Shown: positions 37,727 through 48,328, counted from the first letter of the stretch. The stretch is DNA of 64,000 nucleotides from Candidatus Legionella polyplacis (GCF_002776555.1 NZ_CP021497.1:1-64000); one strand, 5' to 3'. Program-made: numbers and translations. The notes: generated by a model from the letters alone, not told the origin.

Positions 37727-39034
37727 TTAATAATTTTCTTTTATTTTAGTAAGAATTATTAAAGAAATTATTATGCTAATAGGTAATAATGTTAGTGCTA
37801 CATAATAAGCTTGTATAGGATACAAAATAATATTATTTTTATTATAAATAATATTATGTTTATAACACATTTTATCTAAAATTAGTCCAATAATAGGTTG
37901 TATTAGAGCAATTCCTAACATGTTTATTGTATTTATAAAACTTAAACTAGTTGCAAAATTTTGTTTATTGTAAAGTGTTTTTCCTAATGTGAATGAAGAA
38001 AAAAAACCTGAAGAAAAAAATCCAAAACTAAATAATAATAGTTGTAATATCCAATGTAAATGAATATTGCAATAAATAAATAAAGAATTAGTAAATAATG
38101 CGCCAAAACTACTTATGTACATTATTGGTTTACATTTTCCAATCCAGTTAGAATATAATCCCCATAATGGACTGCCTATTGCCCATCCTACAAAAATTAA
38201 AGATACATAATTTGCCGCAATGATTTTATTTAGATTAATTTTTTCCATAAGAAAAGGAACTCCCCATAATCCACAAAAAATAGGAGTTGGCATATACATG
38301 AATCCTCCGTACAAAGCAATTAACCAAAGTTGAGGGTTTTTTAACATTGTACATATATTCTTCATAATATCTTTACTAATTAAGGATTTATTACTATTAA
38401 ATAAATTATTTTTTTTTATTTTTTTATTTGAAAAAACGGTCATTAAAAATGGTAGTATTAATCCAAAAATTCCAATAAAAAAAATACTTTTTCTCCATCC
38501 ATAGTATTTGATAAGTACAGATAAAGGAGCTTCTCCAATAATTGATCCTAACATCCCAAATGTTACCATAATTCCAGTTAAGAAAGAAAAATACTTGGAA
38601 GAGAAATAATGATTGATTAATTTCATTGATCCAATTATTGCAAAAGCAGAACTACATCCTAAAATTAATCTAGATATACAAGCCATAATAAAATTATTTG
38701 TAATACTAAATATAATTGCACTTGAAGAACAAAAAATAGATGCAAGAATTAAAAGATATTGAGGTGAAAAATAATCCATTAATAATCCTATAGGTAATTG
38801 CATAAAAGCATAAGAATAAAAATAAATTCCAGATAAAATTCCCAGCGTATTTCCATTAATTAAAAAATCATGTGTTAATTCATTTGTCATAACACTTGGA
38901 GCTACTTGTAATAAAGATTCATAAAAATAAAACATACAACTTAGTCCCCAAATTATATAAAAAGTTATTGGTGATTGTAATGATTTAGGAATAATAATTA
39001 TTGAATTTTTTTTGTTAGATTGTTTATTTTTCAT
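37727..39034 (-). CDS. Major facilitator superfamily transporter, substrate unknown
   Basis: 435 aa inner-membrane carrier with about twelve hydrophobic segments in two halves. The N-terminal half contains MFYFYESLLQVAPSVM and the MFS loop motif LPIGLLMDYFSPQYL between helices 2 and 3, as well as GCSSAFAIIGSMKL. A hydrophilic central loop (about 200-220) divides the halves. Relatives of this kind are common in Legionella and Coxiella and are annotated only as MFS. The substrate cannot be read from sequence; in a symbiont it may import a host metabolite. Confidence 0.82.
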   Translation of the reverse strand: MKNKQSNKKNSIIIIPKSLQSPITFYIIWGLSCMFYFYESLLQVAPSVMTNELTHDFLINGNTLGILSGIYFYSYAFMQLPIGLLMDYFSPQYLLILASIFCSSSAIIFSITNNFIMACISRLILGCSSAFAIIGSMKLINHYFSSKYFSFLTGIMVTFGMLGSIIGEAPLSVLIKYYGWRKSIFFIGIFGLILPFLMTVFSNKKIKKNNLFNSNKSLISKDIMKNICTMLKNPQLWLIALYGGFMYMPTPIFCGLWGVPFLMEKINLNKIIAANYVSLIFVGWAIGSPLWGLYSNWIGKCKPIMYISSFGALFTNSLFIYCNIHLHWILQLLLFSFGFFSSGFFSSFTLGKTLYNKQNFATSLSFINTINMLGIALIQPIIGLILDKMCYKHNIIYNKNNIILYPIQAYYVALTLLPISIIISLIILTKIKENY

Positions 39035-39347
39035 TTATTTTAAAACTCCAATTTCAAAATGTTATTATAAAATAACAATTAATTAAATGAAAATAGTTTA
39101 TTATTTATTTTTTATATTCTTAATTTTAAAATAAAATATTTTAATTTAAATTTTTAGTATAAAAATGTTAGTTTTAGTTTTTATTTAAAAATTTTTAATA
39201 ATTAAAAATTTTTATGGAAATTTTTAATTTTTTTTTATAAATTATATAATTTAATGATTAATAAATATTTATTTTAAATAATAAAAAATAGTATTTTATT
39301 TTTTTGAAATATTAATAATATTTATTACATACAATGGTTATAAGTAT
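39035..39347. other. 313-base intergenic region ahead of aceE with A/T palindromes
   Basis: Divergent promoter region of the MFS gene and aceE. No frame or RNA gene is visible. The 12-base palindrome TAAAAATTTTTA occurs twice, at 39186-39197 and 39203-39214 (17 bases centre to centre). Such A-tracts favour curved DNA, but chance is possible at this composition. Confidence 0.45.
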
Positions 39348-42017
39348 ATGCAAAATATTTATATGAATGATATTGATCCAGAAGAAACAAATGAGTGGAT
39401 AGAAGCTTTACGAAATATTTTAATTAATGACGGAAATAAACGAGCTGAATTTATTTTACAAAAATTAATAAAAGAAGCAAAATTGCAGGGGATAAATATT
39501 AAATCACTATTTAATACTCCATATAAAAACACAATATCTTTTGATAAAGAAAAAATAATGCCAGAAGATTATGGTATGCAGGAACGTATTAATTCTTTAA
39601 TTAGATGGAATGCATTAATAATGGTATTACGAGTATCAAAAAAATTTCCAGAATTGGGTGGACATATATCCTCATATGCATCTGCATTAACTTTATATGA
39701 AGTGGGATTTAATTATTTTTTTAAAGGACCAAATTCTAATAGTTGTGGTGGGGATCTATTATATATTCAAGGACATTCTGCTCCTGGAATTTATGCTAGA
39801 GCTTATTTAGAGGGTAGATTGTCTGAGTATCAATTAAATAATTTTAGACAAGAAGTTAATTCCGATGGATTATCTTCATATCCTCATCCTTGGTTAATGC
39901 CTAATTTTTGGCAATTTCCTACTGTTTCTATGGGATTAAGTAGCATTCAATCCATTTATCAAGCTAGATTCTTAAGATATTTAAATAATAGAGGATTATT
40001 AAAGGATAATAATCGAAAAGTTTGGGTATTTTTGGGTGATGGAGAAATGGATGAGCCAGAATCAATTGGAGCATTATCTATAGCTTCTCGTGAAAAATTA
40101 GATAATTTGATTTTTGTAATTAATTGTAATTTGCAACGATTAGATGGTTTAGTTAGAGGAAATGGAAAGATTATACAAGAATTAGAAAGTATATTTCATG
40201 GGTTTGGGTGGAATGTAATAAAAGTAATTTGGGGAAGTAAATGGGATAATCTAATTAATTCCGATAAAGAAGGATTATTACAAAAAAGAATGGAAGAGTG
40301 TTTAGATGGAGATTATCAGAACTATAAAGCTAACAATGGAAGTTATATTCGTAAACATTTTTTTGGTAAATATTTAGGATTATTAAAAATGGTTGAAAAT
40401 ATGTCTGATTATGATATTGAACATTTAAATCGTGGCGGACATGATGCGCAAAAAGTTTATGCTGCATATTTTGAAGCAGTTAATCATAAAGGATCGCCTA
40501 CAGTAATATTAGCTAAAACAGTTAAAGGATATGGAGTTGGATTAGGTATTGAAGGTCAAAATATAGCTCATCAACAAAAAGAAATTTCTATAGATCAATT
40601 AAAAATATTTAAAAAACGTTTTAACATACCTATTACTGATAAACAATTAAAGGAGTTATCTTTTTACCGTCCAGACGATAAAAGTCCTGAGATTATTTAT
40701 TTAAAAAAACAACGTGATGCTTTAGGTGGTTATTTACCATATAGAAATAGAATTTCTTATAAATTAAAAATTCCAAATTTATCAATTTTTTCATCATTAG
40801 TTTCTAAATCAAGTACAATTAAATTTTCTACCACTATGGCTTTCTTAAAAATTTTATTTGCATTACTAAATGATAAATTAATAAATAATCATATTGTTCC
40901 AATTATACCTGATGAATGTCGTACTTTTGGTATAGAAGGATTGTTTAAAAAAATTGGTATTTATTCTCATTGTGGGCAGTTATATAATTCTATTGATAAA
41001 AAGCAATTGATTTTTTACAAAGAAACACAAAATGGTCAAATATTAGAAGAAGGAATTAATGAAGCAGGAGCATTTTGTTCTTGGATAGCTGCTGCAACTT
41101 CATATAGTACTAATAAAGTACCTATGATTCCTTTTTATATATATTATTCTATGTTTGGATTTCAGAGAATTGGTGATTTAATATGGGCTGCTGGTGATAT
41201 GAGAGCTCGTGGTTTTCTTATTGGAGGAACTTCAGGAAAAACAACATTAGCCGGTGAAGGTTTACAACATCAAGATGGTCATAGTCATATTTTGTTTTCT
41301 ACAATTCCAAATTGTATTACTTATAATCCTGCATATTCTTATGAATTAGCTGTGATTATTCAAAATGGGTTATTTCGTATGTATGAAAATCAAGAAGATA
41401 TCTTCTATTATATAACAATTATGAATGAATCTTATATACATCCTTGCATGCCAATTGGAGTTCAAGATGATATTATTAAAGGAATGTATCTATTGAAAGA
41501 ATCTATTCCTAACGATGAAAGACATGTTCAACTTTTAGGTAGTGGATCTATAATGCAAGAAGTTATAAATGCATCCGTGTTATTAAAAAATGATTTTTTA
41601 ATAACTTCTGATTTATGGAGTGTAACTAGTTTTAATGAATTAAGAAAAGATGGTTTATTGACTGAACGTTTTAATCGTTTAAATCCAAAATTAAAAAAAC
41701 CTAAATTGACATTTATTGAAAAAAAATTAAATAATAGAAAAGGACCTATAGTTGCAGTTACTGATTATATGCATATATATGCTGATCAAGTTAGTAAATT
41801 TATTTCTAAAACATTTGTTTCATTGGGTACAGATGGATATGGTCGCAGTGATACTCGAATAAATTTGCGTTGTTTTTTTGAAATAAATTCAAAATTTATA
41901 GTTTTATCAGCATTAAGTGCTTTAAATAAAGATAAGATAATACATTCAACTGAAATAGAAAAAGCTATACATATGTATAAAATAAATTTTTACAAAACAA
42001 ATCCATTTTTTGATTAA
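39348..42017 (+). CDS. aceE: Pyruvate dehydrogenase E1 component (homodimeric)
   Basis: Thiamine-diphosphate-dependent decarboxylase of the PDH complex. 889 aa, as in E. coli (887). N-terminal MNDIDPEETNEWIEAL is the E2-binding start. The ThDP motif is GDGEMDEPESIGAL through VINCNLQRLDGLVRGNGK. Further conserved parts include GHDAQKVYAAYFEA and GTSGKTTLAGEGLQHQDGHS. It opens the aceE-aceF-lpd operon. No PdhR regulator gene is adjacent. Confidence 0.98.
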   Translation: MQNIYMNDIDPEETNEWIEALRNILINDGNKRAEFILQKLIKEAKLQGINIKSLFNTPYKNTISFDKEKIMPEDYGMQERINSLIRWNALIMVLRVSKKFPELGGHISSYASALTLYEVGFNYFFKGPNSNSCGGDLLYIQGHSAPGIYARAYLEGRLSEYQLNNFRQEVNSDGLSSYPHPWLMPNFWQFPTVSMGLSSIQSIYQARFLRYLNNRGLLKDNNRKVWVFLGDGEMDEPESIGALSIASREKLDNLIFVINCNLQRLDGLVRGNGKIIQELESIFHGFGWNVIKVIWGSKWDNLINSDKEGLLQKRMEECLDGDYQNYKANNGSYIRKHFFGKYLGLLKMVENMSDYDIEHLNRGGHDAQKVYAAYFEAVNHKGSPTVILAKTVKGYGVGLGIEGQNIAHQQKEISIDQLKIFKKRFNIPITDKQLKELSFYRPDDKSPEIIYLKKQRDALGGYLPYRNRISYKLKIPNLSIFSSLVSKSSTIKFSTTMAFLKILFALLNDKLINNHIVPIIPDECRTFGIEGLFKKIGIYSHCGQLYNSIDKKQLIFYKETQNGQILEEGINEAGAFCSWIAAATSYSTNKVPMIPFYIYYSMFGFQRIGDLIWAAGDMRARGFLIGGTSGKTTLAGEGLQHQDGHSHILFSTIPNCITYNPAYSYELAVIIQNGLFRMYENQEDIFYYITIMNESYIHPCMPIGVQDDIIKGMYLLKESIPNDERHVQLLGSGSIMQEVINASVLLKNDFLITSDLWSVTSFNELRKDGLLTERFNRLNPKLKKPKLTFIEKKLNNRKGPIVAVTDYMHIYADQVSKFISKTFVSLGTDGYGRSDTRINLRCFFEINSKFIVLSALSALNKDKIIHSTEIEKAIHMYKINFYKTNPFFD

Positions 42018-42267
42018 TAAAGGTTAATATGTTTTTTAATTTAAAATTAATATTTTCTTGCTAAATAATTTTTTAAAAAAAATTTTATTTTTAATCAAAC
42101 TTTAATAATTTTAGATTAAAAATTATGTTAATATTACATTAAATATAATTTTTATATATACTATAAATTAATATTTTTTTAATAAATATTAGTTGTATAA
42201 AAAATATTGATTATTAAATTAATAACTACAAAATAATCATAATTTTACATTAGTAAGTACAATACAA

Positions 42268-43602
42268 ATGCTTTATAAAAAAAGTTCCTTTGATACAAAT
42301 ATAGTATCAAGAAAAAAAGATATAGAAGTATATATGCCTGATGTTAAAGGATCAAAAATATTAAATGTTAATGAAATTATGGTATCAATTGGTCAAAATA
42401 TAATTAAAGAACAAACCATAATTTCTGTAGAAAGTGATAAAACTATTGTAGAAATTCCTTCACCACATTCTGGTATTGTAAAAAAAATTTTAGTTAATAT
42501 TGGTGATCAAGTATCAAAAGATTCATTATTATTAATACTTTCAGTGCAAATAATAAAAGATCCTTTAAAAAATGAACAAATAGATAAAACTGTTATAAAT
42601 AAATTAAAATATTCTAATGAAAAATTTAAAAATTCTGTATCAGAAAAATTTACTCATGATAATAAAAAATATTTTAATTCATTTAATAATGATCATTCTA
42701 TTTTTGCTACTCCTTATATTAGACGAATTGCTAGAAAATTAAATATTAATTTAAAAAAATTAATAGGAACTGGAAGAAAAAAAAGAATTATAAAAAAAGA
42801 TATTGATAATTATTTATCTATGTTTAAAACACATAATTTATTAATAAATAAAAATAATTCTTCATGTGATACAAATTGTGAAAATATAATTTTTGATAAA
42901 TTTGGAAAATTAGAAATAAAAAATTTAAGTAAAATTAAACAATTATCTGGAAATAAATTAGATAAATCTTGGAAAAATATTCCACATGTTACTCATTTTG
43001 AAAAAGCCGATATTACAGAATTAGATTTTTTTAGAAAAAACAAATATATTAATATTGAAGAAACAGTCTCAAAGAGAATTACCATTCTTTCTTTTATAAT
43101 TAAAGTTCTTTCAATAGCATTAAAAATATATCCACAATTTAATAGTTCATATAATGATATAGATAAAAAAATAATATATAAATATTACTATAATATTGGT
43201 ATAGTAATTAACACTAAAGATGGATTGGTAGTTCCTGTAATTAAAAATGTAAATAAACTTTCTATTACAGAAATAGCATTAAAAATAAATTATTTAAGTG
43301 AAAAAGCATATAATAAAAAATTGTTACCAGAAGATATGGAAGGTGGATGTTTCACTATTTCTAATTTAGGAATTGAAAGTGAAGGATTTTTTACTCCTAT
43401 TATTAATAGTCCTGAAGTAGCTATATTGGGTATATCTAAAGCCCAATTGATACCAATTTATGAAAATAATGTATTAGTTCCAAAACTAATGTTACCGTTA
43501 TCTTTTTCTTATGATCATAGAGTAATTGATGGTGTGGAAGCAGCAAGATTTTCTAATTTTATAATAGAATCTTTAAAAGATATAAGAAATATATTGTTAT
43601 AA
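42268..43602 (+). CDS. aceF: Dihydrolipoyl acetyltransferase E2, single lipoyl domain
   Basis: PDH core acetyltransferase. The lipoyl domain is about residues 18-93 with the modified Lys58 in ESDKTIVEIP. A peripheral subunit-binding domain is at about 150-187 (ATPYIRRIARKLNINLKKL). The catalytic domain from about 215 ends with SYDHRVIDG, His417 and Asp421. E. coli AceF has three lipoyl domains in 630 aa; this form has one in 444 aa. Linkers are Asn/Lys-rich. Loss of lipoyl copies is compatible with activity. The 250 bases after aceE are featureless. Confidence 0.96.
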   Translation: MLYKKSSFDTNIVSRKKDIEVYMPDVKGSKILNVNEIMVSIGQNIIKEQTIISVESDKTIVEIPSPHSGIVKKILVNIGDQVSKDSLLLILSVQIIKDPLKNEQIDKTVINKLKYSNEKFKNSVSEKFTHDNKKYFNSFNNDHSIFATPYIRRIARKLNINLKKLIGTGRKKRIIKKDIDNYLSMFKTHNLLINKNNSSCDTNCENIIFDKFGKLEIKNLSKIKQLSGNKLDKSWKNIPHVTHFEKADITELDFFRKNKYINIEETVSKRITILSFIIKVLSIALKIYPQFNSSYNDIDKKIIYKYYYNIGIVINTKDGLVVPVIKNVNKLSITEIALKINYLSEKAYNKKLLPEDMEGGCFTISNLGIESEGFFTPIINSPEVAILGISKAQLIPIYENNVLVPKLMLPLSFSYDHRVIDGVEAARFSNFIIESLKDIRNILL

Positions 43603-43643
43603 TTTTGAATTAAGATAAAAAAATAATTTATGAGAGGAATAAA

Positions 43644-45059
43644 ATGAATGTAGTCAATACAGAAGTAGTAGTTATTGGTGGTGGTCCTGGTGGTTATACT
43701 TCTGCATTTAGATCAGCAGATCTTGGTAAAAAAGTTGTTTTAGTAGAAAAATTTTTTGATTTGGGAGGTACCTGTTTGAATGTTGGTTGTATTCCGTCAA
43801 AAATACTATTAAATATATCTAATATTATTTTTCAAACAAACAATATAAGTACTATGGGAGTTACTTTTGAAAAACCAAAAATAAATATAGAACAAATTTT
43901 ATCTCATAAAAATTATGTTGTAAATAAATTAAGAAATGGAATAAAATTTTTAGCAAAAAAAAGAAATATTCAAATATTTAATGGATTAGCAGAATTTGTT
44001 ACACCAAACAATATAGTTATTCAAGATAAATATAATAATAAAAATTTATCTATTAAATTTCAATATGCAGTTATTGCAACAGGAAGTTATCCATTAAGTT
44101 TACCTAATATTCCTAAAGATTCTCGTATATTTAATTCAACACAAGCCCTAAATTTACCTAATATATATGGAAATTTATTAATTGTAGGAGGAGGAGTGAT
44201 TGGTTTAGAGATGGCAACTATTTATTCGTCTTTTGGAGTTGAAGTTACTATTATTGATTGTTCAGATTGTATAATACCAGAATCCGATACTGATTTATCA
44301 TCTATTTTACAGAATTGTATGACAGAGGATAGAAAAATAAAATTTATATTAAATTCTAATTTAATTTCTATAGAAACTAAAACAGATGGTATATGTGTTT
44401 TATTGAAAAATAAAATTTCTAACAAAGAAAATATTTTGTATTTTGATCAAATATTAATTGCTATTGGAAGAAAACCAAATACTAATAACTTAAAAATTAA
44501 AGAAATTGATATTAAAACTGATATTAATGGGTTTATTATAACAGATAATCAAATGAGAACTAATATTTCTAATATTTTTGCTATAGGAGATGTTATAGGA
44601 AAGCCTATGTTAGCACATAAAGCGATTGCTGAAGGTAAAATTGCTGCAGAAGTTATTTCAGGACTTAAACATTATTTTGATCCATATTGTATTCCAAATG
44701 TTGCATATACTAGTCCAGAAATTTCATGGGTTGGATTGACTGAAAAACAAGCAAAAAAAGAAAATATTTCTTATGAAGTTGCTAATTTTCCATGGAAAAT
44801 TAATGGAAGAGCATTAACTCTTAATAAAATGAAAGGATTAACAAAATTAATATTTTGTACTAAAACTAATCGTATTTTAGGTGGAGGAATTATAGGGTAT
44901 AATTCAGAAGAATTAATTTCAGAACTAACATTAGCTATTGAAATGGGATGTAATGTTTCAGATATATCTTTAACTATACATCCTCATCCTACATTATCAG
45001 AAACAATTATGGCTTCATCTGAAATTTTTGAAAAAAAATCTATTGATTATTTTGAATAA
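43644..45059 (+). CDS. lpd: Dihydrolipoyl dehydrogenase E3
   Basis: FAD-dependent regeneration of lipoyl groups, shared by PDH, oxoglutarate dehydrogenase and glycine cleavage. FAD motif GGGPGGYTSAFRSADLG, redox disulfide GGTCLNVGCIPSK, NAD motif GGGVIGLEMA, second FAD contact NIFAIGDVIG and the C-terminal catalytic HPHPTLSE. 471 aa matches E. coli (474). GAGAGG stands about 8 bases before the ATG. Its last 20 bases overlap the convergent ubiA end. Confidence 0.98.
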   Translation: MNVVNTEVVVIGGGPGGYTSAFRSADLGKKVVLVEKFFDLGGTCLNVGCIPSKILLNISNIIFQTNNISTMGVTFEKPKINIEQILSHKNYVVNKLRNGIKFLAKKRNIQIFNGLAEFVTPNNIVIQDKYNNKNLSIKFQYAVIATGSYPLSLPNIPKDSRIFNSTQALNLPNIYGNLLIVGGGVIGLEMATIYSSFGVEVTIIDCSDCIIPESDTDLSSILQNCMTEDRKIKFILNSNLISIETKTDGICVLLKNKISNKENILYFDQILIAIGRKPNTNNLKIKEIDIKTDINGFIITDNQMRTNISNIFAIGDVIGKPMLAHKAIAEGKIAAEVISGLKHYFDPYCIPNVAYTSPEISWVGLTEKQAKKENISYEVANFPWKINGRALTLNKMKGLTKLIFCTKTNRILGGGIIGYNSEELISELTLAIEMGCNVSDISLTIHPHPTLSETIMASSEIFEKKSIDYFE

Positions 45060-45906
45060 ATTTATTTAAATAAAATGCTAACCACATAAATAATCCATAC
45101 CAAGAGTTTAACGAAAAAGTTTTTAAACAAGATTTTTTATCTTTATGGTTAAGAATATTTTTTTGATGTATCAAAATATAAGTAGAAATACTCCAAAATA
45201 ACAAAAAAATAGATATATATGTTATTTTATTTAAAAAAAATAACCACATAAAATGAAATATAATTTGTATAGAAATAATGTATATTTTGTAGTTTTGTTT
45301 AAATAAAATTGTAATCGATTTTATTTTGTTAAGTATATCATCTTCATAGTCAGATAATGCATATTGTATGTCACAAGATGTAATCCATAAAAATGTTATT
45401 ATAAATAATATAAATGCTTGAATGTTGAAAATTGGTACTTGTGATGCAATAAATGTTATTGGTATACTCATTGAAAAAGTTAATCCTAGAATTATTTGTG
45501 GAAAATTTGTAAAACGCTTACAGAACGGATATATAATTATAAATATTAATGATATTAATGCATAATAAAAACAATTTTTTAAAAAAATTAAAAGAATAAA
45601 ACAAGATATTAATAATAAAATACCCACTAAAATTAAAGCTTCTTGTGTATGAATTTTATTAGATGCTAACATTCTATTTTGTGTACGATGTGTTTTCAAA
45701 TCAATTTTTTTATCAATGATGTCATTTATAATACATCCTATAGAACGTATTATAATAGTTTCTATAAATAAAATTAATATTAATATTTTTTTTGGATTTC
45801 CTTTGTTTGCAATCCATAAAGACCATAATACTGGCCACCAAAGTAAGAAAAATCCTGTAGGATATTGAAATCTCATTAATTTTAAATAGTTAAAAATTTT
45901 TTTCAT
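45040..45906 (-). CDS. ubiA: 4-hydroxybenzoate polyprenyltransferase
   Basis: Membrane enzyme joining the octaprenyl chain to 4-hydroxybenzoate in ubiquinone synthesis. 288 aa with about eight hydrophobic helices. Both Mg-diphosphate Asp motifs are present: IINDIIDKKID near residue 63 and the later DYEDD. MLASNKI after the first motif also matches UbiA. It uses the product of IspB (11999-12967). Its 3' end overlaps lpd by 20 bases on the opposite strand. Confidence 0.93.
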   Translation of the reverse strand: MKKIFNYLKLMRFQYPTGFFLLWWPVLWSLWIANKGNPKKILILILFIETIIIRSIGCIINDIIDKKIDLKTHRTQNRMLASNKIHTQEALILVGILLLISCFILLIFLKNCFYYALISLIFIIIYPFCKRFTNFPQIILGLTFSMSIPITFIASQVPIFNIQAFILFIITFLWITSCDIQYALSDYEDDILNKIKSITILFKQNYKIYIISIQIIFHFMWLFFLNKITYISIFLLFWSISTYILIHQKNILNHKDKKSCLKTFSLNSWYGLFMWLAFYLNKFIQNNQ

Positions 45907-45940
45907 TAATTATATATCTTAAATCAATAAAATTAATATT

Positions 45941-46495
45941 TTACATTTTCTTTAAATAAGATTTAATATTTTGAAAATCTTTATAAAAGAATTTTATAGT
46001 ATTAGGATATCGTAATAAATATGATGGATGATAAGTGATCATAAAAGGAATTTTTTTATAAAAAAAAATTTTATTTCTATTTTGATTTAAAACTATTGAT
46101 GTTCGTTTAAGTAAGAATTTTCCTGAAATCCTTCCTAAAGCTACTATAAATATAGGATTGATTAATTTAATTTGTTCTTTTAAATAAGAACCACATTTTA
46201 TTAATTCTTTAATTGTAGGTTCTCTATTATTGGGAGGTCTACATTTTAAAACATTAGTTATATATATATTTTTTAGTCCAATATTAAAGAGAATTTTATC
46301 TAACAATTGTCCAGATCTACCTACAAATGGTATTCCTTTTTTATCTTCATAATATCCTGGCGCTTCTCCTATTATCATTAATTTTGCTTTAATATTTCCT
46401 TTGTAAAATACTGTTTTGTAACGTGTTTTATGTAAAAAACAATTTGTACATGAGGATATTCTTTTATTTAATTCATATAATTTTTCTTTTAACAT
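45941..46495 (-). CDS. udg: Uracil-DNA glycosylase, family 4 (Fe-S)
   Basis: Removes uracil arising from cytosine deamination. 184 aa with the four cluster cysteines Cys16, Cys19, Cys85 and Cys101, motif 1 GEAPGYYEDKKGIPFVGRSG and motif 2 HPSYLLR. It is of the compact type IV class found in Legionella and thermophiles, not the E. coli Ung class. Repair of C-to-U damage would matter in this AT-biased genome. Its neighbour ubiA is 34 bases downstream. Confidence 0.9.
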   Translation of the reverse strand: MLKEKLYELNKRISSCTNCFLHKTRYKTVFYKGNIKAKLMIIGEAPGYYEDKKGIPFVGRSGQLLDKILFNIGLKNIYITNVLKCRPPNNREPTIKELIKCGSYLKEQIKLINPIFIVALGRISGKFLLKRTSIVLNQNRNKIFFYKKIPFMITYHPSYLLRYPNTIKFFYKDFQNIKSYLKKM

Positions 46496-46612
46496 ATTTT
46501 AACATTAGATATACTTTTAATATTCATAAAAATTTTAATTATCATAAATTTTTGGTTTTTCTTAATTGATATTGTATAAATAATAATGATTTTTATTAAA
46601 AAAAATCTAATT

Positions 46613-48328
46613 TTATTTTTTATTATTGTTTTTTATATGTAATTTTTCTTTTATTAAATCTCCTAAGGTTACAGGAGAAATATTAGAATTACATGAATAT
46701 TTTTTTATAGATTTTATTTTCTCTTGATAATTTTTTTTATCTATTTTCACAGAAAGTATTACATAAAGATTTTTTTTATCAAAATCTATAATTTGTAATT
46801 CTAATTTTTGAATTTTTTTTAAAAATTCATTTTTATTTTTCATTAAATTTTCAATACTTAAATTTTTATATACATCAATAAAATCTGATGTATCAATAAC
46901 ACCTTTAACGTTATCAGTTAATTTAACTAATATTTTTTTGTTGTTTATATCTAGCAATTTTCCATTTACTATACATCCTTTAGGATGTTCTTCCATGTAT
47001 ATTGAAAAATAATTATTGACTAATTGTTTTAACCCTAATGAAATTCTTTCACGATCAATATCAATTGATAAAATTAGTGCTTCAATATTTTGACCCTTTT
47101 TAAATTTTTTTATTTCTTCTTCGCTATTAGTATTTGATGTAATATCAGATAAATGAATTAGACCATCTATTCCTCCATGTAATCCCACAAATATACCAAA
47201 TTCAGTAATAGAACGAATTTTTCCATTTACTTTATCACCTTTTTTATTAAATTTAGAAAATTCTTTCCAAGGATTTTTTGTACATTGTTTCATTCCTAAT
47301 GATATTCTTCTTCTTTTTTGATCAATTTCTAATATCATAATGTTTATATTATCACCTAAAGATAATATTTTATTAGGATGTATATTTTTATTTGTCCAAT
47401 CCATTTCTGACATATGTACTAATCCTTCTATCCCTTCTTCAATTTCTACGAAGCATCCATAATCAGTTATATTTGTTACTTTTCCTTGAACTTTTTTTCC
47501 AATTGGATATCGATTAATTAAATTTATCCATGGATCATTTGTTAATTGTTTCATTCCTAAAGAAACTCTATTTTTTTTATTATCAAAATGTAATATAATT
47601 ACTTTAATTTCTTGACCTATACTTAATAATTCATTGGGATTTTTAATACGTTTCCAAGATATATCTGTTATATGTAATAAGCCATCAATTCCACCTAAAT
47701 CAATAAATGCTCCATAATCAGTTAAGTTTTTAACTACACCATTTAATATTTGACCTTCATGTAAAGAATCAAGAAAAACTTTTTTATCAATATTATTTTC
47801 TTCTTCTATTACTGCTTTTCGAGAAACAACAATATTGTTGCGTTTAAAATCCATTTTTATAACTTTAAACTCAACTTCTGTTCCTTCTAAATAAGAAGGA
47901 TCACGTATTGGTCTTATATCTACTAAAGATCCAGGCAAGAACGCTTTTATATTTCCAATTTCAACAGTAAAACCACCTTTTACTTTATTAGATATTAAAC
48001 CGACTACATTTTTATTTTTGTTGTAACATGTAGATAATTTTTCCCAAGCTCTCTTTCTTTTTGCTTTTTCTCTAGATAATAGAGTTTCTCCGTATCCATC
48101 TTCTATTGAATCTAATGATACTTCAACAGTATCTCCTATATTTATTTCTAATTTTCCTTCTTTGTCTTTAAATTCCTCTATCGAAATAATTCCTTCAGAT
48201 TTTAAACCAGCATTTAATGTAACATAATTATTGTTAATGTTAATAACTTTAGCAGAAATAATTGATCCAGGAGAAAATTTTATTTTATTCACACATCTTT
48301 CAAATAATTCTTTAAAAGTTTCTTCCAT
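46613..48328 (-). CDS. rpsA: 30S ribosomal protein S1
   Basis: mRNA-binding ribosomal protein. 571 aa with six S1/OB repeats, recognised by recurrent GxFVxL/xGIDGLxHxSDI strings such as GAFIDLGGIDGLLHITDI, GCFVEIEEGIEGLVHMSEM and GIFVGLHGGIDGLIHLSDI. The second-repeat pattern RISLGMKQ recurs. E. coli S1 is 557 aa. It follows cmk by 26 bases in the conserved cmk-rpsA order; ihfB, usually next, is missing and udg follows instead. The last repeat is the most diverged. Confidence 0.97.
   Translation of the reverse strand: MEETFKELFERCVNKIKFSPGSIISAKVININNNYVTLNAGLKSEGIISIEEFKDKEGKLEINIGDTVEVSLDSIEDGYGETLLSREKAKRKRAWEKLSTCYNKNKNVVGLISNKVKGGFTVEIGNIKAFLPGSLVDIRPIRDPSYLEGTEVEFKVIKMDFKRNNIVVSRKAVIEEENNIDKKVFLDSLHEGQILNGVVKNLTDYGAFIDLGGIDGLLHITDISWKRIKNPNELLSIGQEIKVIILHFDNKKNRVSLGMKQLTNDPWINLINRYPIGKKVQGKVTNITDYGCFVEIEEGIEGLVHMSEMDWTNKNIHPNKILSLGDNINIMILEIDQKRRRISLGMKQCTKNPWKEFSKFNKKGDKVNGKIRSITEFGIFVGLHGGIDGLIHLSDITSNTNSEEEIKKFKKGQNIEALILSIDIDRERISLGLKQLVNNYFSIYMEEHPKGCIVNGKLLDINNKKILVKLTDNVKGVIDTSDFIDVYKNLSIENLMKNKNEFLKKIQKLELQIIDFDKKNLYVILSVKIDKKNYQEKIKSIKKYSCNSNISPVTLGDLIKEKLHIKNNNKK

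Noticed and set aside
44222..44425. Minus-strand frame inside lpd
   Set aside because: Antisense shadow of a strongly conserved gene.
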